From Glandiceps talaboti (lineage: Eukaryota; Hemichordata; Enteropneusta; Spengelidae), in contig NC_135555.1 of assembly GCF_964340395.1 (NCBI RefSeq), positions 10,291,931-10,355,930 of the forward strand: 64,000 nucleotides of DNA. The letters run 5' to 3'. This document shows, in pieces, positions 36,941 through 46,700 of this stretch. The notes below the pieces were generated by a model. It ran no database searches. It worked only from the letters and a program-made list of their open reading frames with translations, and had not been told where the DNA came from. Position 1 is the first letter of the stretch. Each line of letters opens with the position of its first letter. Position numbers and translations under genes: made by a program.

Positions 36941-37296
36941 TAGTCTGGGTTACCCAGACTCTCATTGCTGGGGGCTCTTCTACGAGATCACCCAGACGAG
37001 AGTCTGAGAAAACCATGTTTCAACTACCCCACCCTGGCAGTTTCACAGTACATTTCTTCCTAGTCATAAAAAATGGGTTGACGAGGCCTGTTTGTTGTAT
37101 TTAGATGTATCACTTGCTTGAGAAATGATAACTAAAATTGTTGCGAAACTTGAGTACCTAAATTGTTTAGCCTACAATGTTTAGACCTGAAGTATTTCCC
37201 AGCATGCACTGCTGTAATAGATACTTTCTGCATGGGTGAGTAGGAATCTCGTTTCCCCAGAGCCTCCAGCAGCAAGAGTCTGGGTAACTGAGACTA
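36941..37296. mobile_element. MITE family 4, ~355 bp with ~37-bp terminal inverted repeats
   Basis: The left end is TAGTCTGGGTTACCCAGACT followed by CTCATTGCTGGGGGCTC. The right end, read in reverse complement, is TAGTCTCAGTTACCCAGACT followed by CTTGCTGCTGGAGGCTC. The first 20 bases are themselves nearly palindromic. Both ends begin with TA, so a TA target (Tc1/mariner-like) is possible. A loose TAGTCTGGG end also occurs at 37321. No transposase is present. Confidence 0.85.
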
Positions 37297-37439
37297 TGAA
37301 GATGATAGCAATATAAATATATAGTCTGGGAAATGAAATTTGACAAATATTTCACATCTACTGTTTCTGTCATCTTTTGTGTTTCATACAATAATAATAA
37401 TAATAATGTGCATTAATAGCACTCTCTCACATGTTCTCA

Positions 37440-37745
37440 AACTACTGTACAATTGCTACCCCTGGCACAGACCTCTAATGGCACCTAAGGCCAGTAATGG
37501 TTTGTCACATCCCTGGAGAGTATACTCCTGCAGCCTCTGTACGCAGGTAGGTTTAAATCCTTCACATAGCAACCTCTATCCTACCAGGTCCCCAATAAAT
37601 AATACAGCAGGGGTTGACGGGGACAGACTGTAGAGCATACACCCCCATCCTCTGTAAACATGTAATATTAAAACCTTCACATAGCAACACTATCCTACCA
37701 GGTCCCCATTTATACAGCTGGATCGAATGGAGAACAGTTGTGGTT
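37440..37745 (+). repeat. Dispersed SINE-like repeat, copy A, with internal duplication
   Basis: TATCCTACCAGGTCCCCA(A/T)T followed by TACAGC..GG(G/A)T occurs twice (near 37578 and 37690), each preceded by CCTTCACATAGCAAC. The upstream part TGGCACAGACCT..AATGGCACC is shared with the inverted copy at 45440-45757. The CTACCAGGT.CCCATTTATAC phrase is one I associate with a repeat common in marine animals; that link is from memory and unverified. Confidence 0.6.
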
Positions 37746-38916
37746 CAAATTGACACCATGTACATAACAATATGAAACCAGGTTTAATACACTCTAACCA
37801 TTCAACCAGCAGGCCATCATAGTTCGATGACGTCACATCAGGTCCATGTTTTACTACGACACAAGACACGTGCGACAAACATAATGAGACATGAAATGGG
37901 GTAAATTGAGAACTTTTGTTGTCTTCTCCATGTAATATAACCATACAACACGAGACACAAAGAACAAACTTATGAGGTATATTAAACATGGTATAAAATA
38001 AAAGAAAATTTAGAGCTTTTGTGAGTCAGATTTTTCAATCACGGTGTCTCATTCACTTAACTACTGAGGATAGGATGTCATTACTATAATACAATGCTTT
38101 CAAACAGCATGAAGTAAAGTGAGATTGAATACACGTAAATTGTCAGAATGATAAATTCTATAATGGAAGTGAACTATTCATAGTTGCTTAGGTAGACATA
38201 CAAAAATCAAAATCAATTTGAAATCAAAACAAAGTATCGGATGGACTAAAATGTCACTGACGATTCAACCTCAGGTGTTTTTGAATTGTTTATCGTAAAT
38301 TATACAGGGATCAGTTCCCCAATCATTCTACCAGGGAACGCTGATAATGTCTTGAGTTTACTGTAAATTCAACCTTGTTCTCAGTGATCATTGATTGTTT
38401 TTACATATCTATTCTTCCTGTTCTCACAGATATTCTGTTTATATATTGATTCTTTGTTTACATGTTTATTCTTTTTGTTTACTTCTTGTTTATTCTTTTT
38501 GTTTACACATTTATAGTTTACACAGTCATTCTTTCAGAATACTAAAATAAAATCAAGTTTTTTGTAAGTAAGAGGAATTTATACAATTAATTCTACCATT
38601 CTACATGTGTACCAGACATTTTGAGGAGTAAAATAGCAAATTCAATACCCCTGTCATTAAAATCTGGATGTCTCTACCAGCTAGTGAATTCTACTGTCAT
38701 TGATTCTTCAATCATTCATCATCAACTTTTGTTGCAAGCAGTTTACTGTATAAAATTCTACTTGAATTCACCAGCCATAGAGACAGATTTCCATACAAGT
38801 ATTTTTGTACAGGTGGTATTGCTAAAATCCAAGTTCCCAATCATTCTACCTTAAGTTCTCTATGAATCTGATTAAAGGGGTGTGTGTCAGTCCTCGGTCA
38901 TTGTATTAATATTATC
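37746..38916. other. Gene-free stretch with a short T-rich tandem repeat
   Basis: TTATTCTTTTTGTTTACATG-like units repeat about six times at 38395-38535. A perfect CRE palindrome TGACGTCA lies at 37828-37835. The open frames at 37690-37989 and 38621-38854 have no recognised domain. Confidence 0.5.
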
Positions 38917-39453
38917 TTAAAGTTGCACTAGCTGCAACTGGAATGTTTTTTTGTTTTTATTTAAAGTGTTTTGCTAGACACAACAATTTATTCATAATAG
39001 TGTACATTGTGAAGAGTATTGCATCACCTGTGGGTAAACATATACATGTGATAAATCAAATCAAATTCATTTTTGGGTCTGCACCCAAAAATCAGCGCCC
39101 TCAACGGTGATCGCAATTCAAACCTGTTTCTAGATAATATCGACCACCGATTAAAATGTACAATGTCTAATTATTTGCATTTTAACAATTTTCAGTGAAT
39201 ATATTGTGGTTGTCTGATCGAAACACGATACTCCAGTTTAACAACGAGTACAGTTTTAACATCAGGTGGCTAGATCAAAACCAAGATTTCGCTCAAGATT
39301 TAATCTTGTCACTACACTACCTACAGATAATATTGACCGTTAATTAACAGATACAATGTATTTTATAAGTATTAAATTGACCAATTTTTAGTGAATATAT
39401 CTTCAGTCATTTGATGAAAAAAATGTCCCAGTTTCAGCTAGTTCAGGTCTAAT
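38917..39453 (+). mobile_element. TTAA-flanked MITE family 2, full-length copy
   Basis: Left end TTAAAGTTGCACTAGCTGCA; right end CCCAGTTTCAGCTAGTTCAG followed by a decayed TTAA. The inner landmarks GTGAACA/GTAAACATAT, CACCCAAAAATCAGCGCCC, CTACCTACAGATAATATTGA and TTTTTAGTGAATATATC are shared with the 50-kb copy. About 537 bp, no coding capacity. A TTAA target suggests relation to Kolobok or piggyBac-type elements; this is inference from the target site only. Confidence 0.85.
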
Positions 39454-39894
39454 AAGGATTACATAGGGTCATTCTTTTGTTCTGTTCTCCAAGTTTTTTT
39501 TCTGTAGCCAAACAACCCCTTTTCACATTTACAATTTAACCCTGATTGGAAGGACCATTAAAATTCGATGTCTATGATGGCTATAATTGTTCAGTTCAAT
39601 CTTGTCACCTTTTATTTTGCTTGCATTTTCCTTTTTTGTATTAGCAGGAATGTTTTTCTTCTTTTGTGAAATCTCACCCTACTTGGAAAATAGAAAATAA
39701 ATGACAGTAAAAATACCGATAATCTGTCTGTTGAGAAATTATTGAGACAGCAGTCTTGAAATTAATACATTAATGTCTGTACTGAGAGTAGCCAGTCGTT
39801 TAAAAGTGTTGATGATTTGGGGGGGGAAAGGAATGAAATGTGTGACAGTCATCTAGACAGTATTAATTGGTGAATTATATTGTGTCACCTTTAT
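39454..39894. other. Gene-free stretch, nothing recognised
   Basis: AT-rich sequence with a G8 run near 39821. No coding or RNA feature is seen. Confidence 0.5.
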
Positions 39895-40406
39895 ACATCA
39901 GGGGTTGCATGTTACTGTTTCAACTCAGAATTGTTGAGAGATTGAACTTTTTACTTGACAAGGGTTAATGTCTTTAAGAGTGTCAAGCTTGAAAAGACTT
40001 GAGACGGCAATAAAAAGGCACACGACCAATCATGATGCGTGGAGAACTATATAGACATGTCCTTGTTTAACCTTCTACTATCAAAGGGCTCATTGCCTGT
40101 TACAGTTTAAAATCTGAAATGTGGCAAGAGATTGGATTTTTAGCTTTAAAGGTCTTATATTGCCTGCAAAAGTGTTGAGGTTGAAAATTACATCAACTGC
40201 ATGGCAACTCCTTAACAGATCTGGGCTTGATCGTTGTATGTTACTGTTTTGATAATTTCTGAAATATGTTGAGAGATCGATTTCTCAAAGATTTTGTGTT
40301 TGTAAGAGCGTGTTTTATCAAGTAGTTCATCACCACAAGTTGTATTTTTGATTATAAAATTACCTCTCCAATTGAAACATCGAACCTTTAGTTTACAAGG
40401 TTTTAA

Positions 40407-40803
40407 ATGGCGCTATTTCGAACTGTTTTGCCACTTGAGGCACGTTCATTCTAGGTAGGTTGCAGTCACTTCCGCTTTGCGATTATGATCAATCACGTCT
40501 GCGATAGTGCCTGCCATGGTATGCGATCCAGCGAATATACTTTCAGAAAACAGAGTTGATCGTATGACCTTCGTCACAATATTGCTCAAGATTATTTCAT
40601 TTTGAAACACTGAATACAACTAATATATCTCTATATATCATGATAGGTGCATATTTTTTAAGACAGGAACTTATAGTTGCTTTTGCTATATCATGTACCG
40701 CTTGCCGCCATGACTGCAATCGATTATAATCGCAAATCGGAAGTGGCTGCGTCCTACCTAGCGTAAGTGTGCCACCAGTGGCAGAACGTGTCAAAATAGC
40801 ATT
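40407..40803. mobile_element. Fold-back element (MITE family 5) with ~85-bp arms
   Basis: The left arm carries CTAGGTAGGTTGCAGTCACT, TCCGCTTTGCGATTAT and TGCCACTTGAGGCAC. The right arm carries the inverted forms AATCGCAAATCGGAAGTGG, CTGCGTCCTACCTAGCG and GTGCCACCAGTGGCAGAA. The outer ends are GCTATTT and AAATAGC. The spacer is about 220 bases without coding potential. The element lies inside the tandem array at 39.9-41.8 kb. Confidence 0.82.
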
Positions 40804-40873
40804 ATTGTCTTACAGTGTGCATTTTGAGTTTGATGATATATGTACATGGAATGGCAACAAAATCATAGTTTTC

Positions 40874-40920
40874 TTATTTATTTATTTATCTATTTATTTA
40901 TTTATTTATTTATTTATTTG
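40874..40920. repeat. (TTTA)n microsatellite
   Basis: About 46 bases of TTTA repeats with one TCTA interruption. Confidence 0.95.
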
Positions 40921-41800
40921 AGATGTCTACAGGATTATCCCATTTACAGACACTCTGAAATTGGAAAAGACTAAAATGCATTCAATATTTATAAAAGAAA
41001 TAAAAAAATGAAAATATAGGTATGAGAATATTACCAAAACTTCGTTAAATTCACCTATCAACTATTTCATTTGGGACACTTTTTGTGTAAAATTACTGAG
41101 ACTGGAAAATATGTCAACGTTTTGCAAGGTATTGATAAAACTGAAGGTCCTAGGTAAAAACGAGTTTTTTCCTATGAGTAGAATAAAAACGAGCCACTTT
41201 AAAAGTGTCTTGGCAATGTTCAACCTCCTGTACTTTGAAGGGTTCAAATTGTTCATCAAATATTATAGTTTTGAGAGTTTGTTTGAACTTTTAGCTTAAC
41301 TGAATTTACAAGGCCTGTAAGAGTGCATGTTTGGGTTTGATAATGTCATGAAATGGCAGCTGAATCATAGTTTTCTTGGCATTGCAATAAACTTTATATT
41401 GGAGGGTTCAATGCAATCATTGCATATTATATAGTAACTTTATGATTCTAAAATATCATGAGAAAAGATTGAACTTTTACGTGTCTTAGTAGAGTGTGAA
41501 CTTTGAAAATACCATAACAAGCAATAAAACTTTCTTTATTGTTTTTTATCACCTTTCCATGGGTTCATCATCTGTTACAGTTTTTGATTCTAAAGTACCT
41601 TGAAGTTAAGAGTTTAAAAATTTTAACTTTGCAGAGTTGTATGTCTGTCAGCGAATCAAATATTGAAAAGGTAATAAAACTGTTTCTTGCTAAAAATCTC
41701 TTTAATATCAGCGGGTTCAATGCATGTTACAGTTTCATGTCAACGACACAGTTACTACTTTACAAAGTACTCTGCACACTAACAATGGATTGAGGTCACT

Positions 41801-43049
41801 CCTCAGGCTGTGGAATTGTAAAAGATTATCAACAGCATACAGAATGTATACTGATAGTAAAACTTAAAACTAAATTGAGGTCAGTGCGCCCTCTGTATGA
41901 CGATGACCTTAGCTGCGCTTAACACTTTCTATGGCAGCCAATAACCTTGGAATTACGTACAACTTCAAAGTGTATGATGTTTTGTAAGTAAAATAGTCTA
42001 CCAAAGTGTAAATGGGATTATGGGGATCTCTATTTTGAAATATTAATCTGGAGAGTTTTTCAGTCATACTGTGAAACTTTCGAGACAGAATGCTTTAAAT
42101 ACTTTGCAGTAAATTGACTTACTTTGAAGTGTGAAGGTCAGTAGGCAATACATTATTGGAGTACAACGTACTTTCTTTCTTTATACTTCTTTTCAAATGA
42201 ATTCAAGCACAAATAACGTTGTTGTAATGTCCGACAAGAGGCGATGTATTACACTGTAGTACACGTCTGGAAATATTTAGGGTATTACTCAGAGTACAAG
42301 ACTCAGGAGCTTTGTGTTTGGGTGAGTTGTATTGATAACTTCAACACCCCATTGTATGCTTACAGTAGCATGTGTGTTTTGGTCCACTATCAAAAAACAC
42401 ACATCATGATTGATATGTCCTGCTATTTCAAAAGATCGCTTTTCTAAACCTAAGACGGATTAATCTGGATAGATTTATGACTTTCCACTGAGAAATTGTC
42501 TATATATATGAAACCATACATTTTTAGCCTAAGTATTTGACTGCACTGCACCCCTCTTTTTTGAGTAATTCACAAGTACTGTCAAAAAAAACACACAAAA
42601 AACACAGAAAAACAACACCAATAGAACTACTAAATTATACCCAATGAAGAAGAGCGGCTCAAAATATTTGATGTTGGAAATATTTTGTTTCATGACATCC
42701 ACAGACAAGTTTATCACGAAAAATTCAAACACATCACACTACTGAAGTGATATTTCCAGATTGAAAGAGGAAGAATCTCAATGAAATGAATGTACATTGA
42801 TTTGTTTTGAACCCTATATAAAACTGATTTTGAAGCATGACTAAATTTCAAACTTTTAAAATCTAGGTCAGTGTAAAACTTTCTTTGCCAATAATATTCT
42901 ATTCTTCCTTTGTTTTACATATCCTGGCAACCTTGGAATTTTTTTCACCAAATTATCAGAAGTTGACATTTAAAAGTGCTATGACTAAAACTATTGAACT
43001 AAATAATTTTGGAGGCTACACTGATTATATGGCAAACTTATGTATATTT
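41801..43049. other. Gene-free stretch, nothing recognised
   Basis: No domain in the small frames at 42244-42447 or 42529-42732. An A/C-rich run lies near 42585-42615. Confidence 0.5.
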
Positions 43050-43056
43050 GTCTGTT

Positions 43057-43089
<33 letters not shown>

Positions 43090-43468
43090 GTATGTATGTA
43101 TGTATGTATGTATGTATGTATGCATGTATGTATGTATGTATGTATGTATGTATGTATGTATGTATGTATGTATGTATTTGTGTGTGTATGTATGTATGTA
43201 TGTATGTATGTATGTATGTATGTGTATGTATGTATGTATGTATGTATATATGGATGGATGGAGGAAGGGAGGGAGTTATGTACGTTTGTACATACATACA
43301 TACATGCATACATACATACCCTCCCACACACACACACACACATACACACACATACATATACGTACGTACGTACGTACGTATGTATGTATGTATGTATGTA
43401 TGTGTGTGTGTGTGTACATGGATGTATGTATGTATGTATGGATGGATGGATGGATGGATGGATGGATA
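43050..43468. repeat. Compound microsatellite: TCTG, TGTA, CATA, CA, CGTA, TG, TGGA
   Basis: TCTG repeats (from 43050) pass into TGTA (43090-43248), TGGA/GGGA, CATA (43290-43318), CA (43325-43350), CGTA (43360-43380), TGTA again, TG and finally TGGA (43439-43467). CATA and TGTA blocks are mutually complementary, so the locus can fold into a large hairpin. Open frames of up to 194 codons on both strands are repeat translations. Confidence 0.95.
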
Positions 43469-45020
43469 AAGAAAGTGAAAATTTCATACAATTTTTTGTT
43501 ATTTTTAAAAGTAAAACACATTGAATATACATATATTGTGTTGTATTTGAAACCTAAACTGCAATTTGAAGCAGTATCTAATACACAAACACCAACAAAT
43601 AAAGTCAAACATTGAAACTGGCATGATAGCATAACATATGTAGTGAGAGTGCATGTATGAATAACAAGTATGGACTGTCTCTCAATTTATATTCAATGTA
43701 AGCTTAAAGCAGATCGAATACTTGCCAGTTATGATCTCATCTCTGTCAATTTTTGCTAGCCATAATTCCCCCGTCAAAGGTCTTAGTACTAATAGAAAAG
43801 TAAATACGATGGATTGAACTGTAAAATATAACAACATATCTCTGGAAATTTTTTCAAGCTTTAGAATCATCTATAAATGTCATAATAAGTATTTCACAAG
43901 TAATTTAGAAATCAATAATTTTGATATTTCAGGTATTTTGTGAAACCTGTCTGGCGTGGTACGACTGACGTCAATAACACGGATATGCTCAAATCATGTT
44001 TTTTTTTCCAGAGGAAAATGCGACATAGTCTACATAAAGGTAGAAAAAGTGCGTCCTTGAAACACCTCGTTTAGACAGTTATTGTGAATGACCCAAGGTG
44101 ACACAATTTCCCAACATCAGGCTAGACATGAAGATGAATGATTTTCAGCCATTACTAGTTCTCAGTTTGAGGCATAATTTATACACATGTGTGATCTTGG
44201 TTTGCGTGAATGTCGTCAAGGCGTGATACAGGCTCATTGTGAAAGTCAGATAAGATTCGCACTAAGGAAATAGATTACAGAGTACGGAAATAAATCTCTT
44301 ACTTGGAGGTGTTGTATGGAACTCTACAGGAATTGATTGGAATCAAAACAAATACAACATACAGGACTTATCACTACACCAAGGGTTGGTATTCATAGCG
44401 GACATTACAATAAATGAAACTACAAATAAATAAACAATAAATAAATAGATAAAAGAATAAGTGAAAAATAATTCTATCAAATATTGATATGCTTTGCACA
44501 CCAACAGTAGTTATCGTTTAAAAATTACCATGCGTTACAATAAATGAAACAAAATTAATTAAAAAAATATGGGTACAAATAATATCAAATTTAGATGCAT
44601 TTTGATACCCCAAACTTATATTTTGCACAATTATGTAGACATGGTATTATTTGTTACCATGGTTACAGAATGAGTATACCTGAAAGAAAACTTTCTTGAG
44701 AATGTTGATGTCATACCAACCGATCAAGTAAAAATATACAATATTTGTTGACTAGACTCACTTCAAATCCAGCTCTTACTGTGGTAGAACGTTTAACCTA
44801 AAATTTCAAGGCTGGCCCAAAAAACACAAAATGAAGTGATGCAAGTATAGTGTAATTTTAGTTGATATCACATCTACTATCATTTAATGGAGTAAAGAAT
44901 CTCATCACTGTGTGTCTTGGACGGTGTCGTAAAAGAGGCTGTGGTTATGACGATGCACTAAGATCTGATCAGATCAAAATGTCAAATCTTACAACTGGCA
45001 AATGTTCAAAATAGGGTGAA
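43469..45020. other. Gene-free stretch; AAAT-rich patch
   Basis: AATAAATAAACAATAAATAA-like sequence lies at about 44410-44465 and a related ACAATAAATGAAAC phrase recurs at 44407 and 44536. A perfect CRE palindrome TGACGTCA is at 43966-43973. No coding region is recognised. Confidence 0.5.
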
Positions 45021-45340
45021 AGGGAGAACACCACTCCAGGAAATAAACATATTTTCATAAACTTTGTGTTCTGGAGAATCATTTGATATCTATCATAAAT
45101 TTTGCACGATTACCTAGACATACCAAACTGAAACTTTAGTTCAGCTTTATTGTGCTCATAGTAGTCCACTGTTGCATCATGGGACTTTGCAGATATACAT
45201 ATGCATTAGATGAACTATGCATATTCACTACTTTTAAGTGCTTTTTTACGTTCAGATAGAAAGTCATGAGTATTCATTGAAATCAAGAAATGACTCTCCA
45301 GAACCAAAAGTTTACAAAATTCATTGGTGTTTCCCTTTAA
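45021..45340. mobile_element. MITE family 1, copy B
   Basis: Left end GGAGAACACCACTCCAGGAA then GTTCTGGAGAATCATTT. Right end, in reverse complement, GGGAAACACCAATGAATTTT then GGTTCTGGAGAGTCATTT. This matches copy A at 1727-2037 at both termini while the interiors differ. Poor interior similarity with preserved ends is usual for MITEs mobilised by a shared transposase. Confidence 0.8.
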
Positions 45341-45439
45341 ACAAAGGACAACTATAAATGATATGAATGCAGTAAAATAACACAATCATATCTCATTCTT
45401 CGCCAGGTAAGATTAATGTAAAATATCTTGTACAGTATG

Positions 45440-45757
45440 TCAATGTAATAAATCTATCTGAAATGTTAACCATGATGGAGTCATGATGGTCAAATAGTAA
45501 GAATGGCCATCTGCAAGTTGAATCTTCGCGCCTCGCGGCCACTGCTGTTGTTGTTTCTGAATGATTAAAGTCCTTGGGCAAGATTTGAACCATGATTGTG
45601 CCTTAGTCACCCCAGCTGTATAATTGGGAACCTGGTAGGATAAAGGTTGCAATGTGAATGCTTTAATCCTATGTGCTAATAGAGGCTGCAATGGATTGTA
45701 TACTACCCAAGGAGTTGAGGAAGTATAAAGGGGTGTGCTGTTATAGGTCTGTGCCAA
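45440..45757 (-). repeat. Dispersed SINE-like repeat, copy B (inverted)
   Basis: On the minus strand: TTTATCCTACCAGGTTCCCA, ATTATACAGCTGGGGTGAC, CATGGTTCAAATCTTGCCC and AAGGACTTTAAT in order. The upstream TTGGCACAGACCTATAACAG resembles copy A at 37440-37745. The GGTTCAAATC phrase resembles a tRNA B box, but no A box at a correct distance was found. The 105-codon frame covering this region is a repeat translation. Confidence 0.6.
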
Positions 45758-46510
45758 GGGTAGTGTAAAAACACTTTGACTTGCTCCATCATCAACTATA
45801 AATCACAAAAACAGAATGATGTATCTTTGGATTTTTTCTTTGTCCACCCTGCCCATTCACTAACCAACACATATTTTTTTTAAATAGATGAAAATGAAAA
45901 ATATTACTGGCATGTGTTTTTACAGTTGACTCAAAGAGGCGGCCTCGTCTGTACAATGATAACTCTGTCAGACATAATATGAACAATATGATTTCTTTTC
46001 TCATGTAAGACAAAAAAACACCAAAAAATAATTGACCATGGTTTGATATATTACAATGGTACATAAAACCAGCTTGTGATTATATCACACCATATATCAT
46101 CACACACAGCAACAGAAGGTCACCATTTATTTTATTTTCTTTCGTCCACCCTGCTGAGGTCAGCGACATATGGACACCTCGCCAAATAATAAATACCCGA
46201 TTACTGTCATTCTTAATAATGACATTAATCCCTTGCCATCCATAGATGTCGCAAGCAATTTATTTGTCAGTGGGTGGTTTTCTTTTTGATGACCAGTCAT
46301 TTGTTCCATCCCATATTAATATCAATGAGCTGTTGTTTAAATATCTGCACATCCTTGTTGTGTAACCTGGCATATTGCCAAGAAATGGACACTGTTTGTC
46401 ACTGCTTTGATTTCATACTGCAACAACAACCTTGAGGATGGCAATTTTTTTTATAATTATGTGAAATTTCAATAATCAGGACAAGAACCTTGAAATACTC
46501 ATTTCTCTTT
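45758..46510. other. Gene-free stretch, possibly conserved non-coding DNA
   Basis: No exon is recognised. The part at about 46140-46300 is non-repetitive and contains GACATTAATCCC, a TAATCC core typical of Otx/Pitx-class homeodomain sites. This is a weak motif-based observation. Confidence 0.35.
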
Positions 46511-46700
46511 TTAAAGTGGCCATATGGATGAGAAATTAGTAATTGTTCAAGATTTTTAATACAACGGCTTTTATACTATGTGTTTCTAGTCCTTGAAAAA
46601 ACAATGAGAAACATCATAACACGTGTATCTTTGTCACCTGATGAGTGAATTGTAAAAAATAAAATGTGTACAAAAAAGTTTGTTATTGTATATACAGGAC
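46511..46700. mobile_element. MITE family 3, half copy
   Basis: TTTAAAGTGGCCATATGGAT, GATTTTTAAT, TTGAAAAA.CAATG.GAAAC and AAAATGTGTAC..AAAAGTTTGTTATTGTA occur in the same order as one arm and the centre of the fold-back element at 24998-25371. The opposite arm is absent here. Confidence 0.7.

Larger units (their letters stand above)
39895..41800 (+). repeat. Strongly diverged tandem array of roughly 130-180-bp units
   Basis: TGCATGTTACTGTTT(C/T)-like starts recur near 39906, 40093, 40236, 41415, 41567 and 41720. They are followed by GA..TTGTTGAGAGATTGAACTTTT, TTTAAGAGTGT and TTGAAAA.AC..CAA.GCAATAAAA segments. Units are only partly alignable by eye. A fold-back element and a TTTA microsatellite split the array. 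Open frames at 41062-41299 and 41539-41793 are within it and unsupported. Confidence 0.55.

Noticed and set aside
43025-43632. Open frames of 110-194 codons (Met-Tyr-Val-Cys or Ile-His-Thr-Tyr repeats)
   Set aside because: These come from the compound TGTA/CATA microsatellite; any tetranucleotide repeat without stops gives such frames.
45575-45610. Possible tRNA gene (GGTTCAAATC B-box-like phrase)
   Set aside because: No A box at the right distance, no cloverleaf, and the phrase is part of a dispersed repeat.
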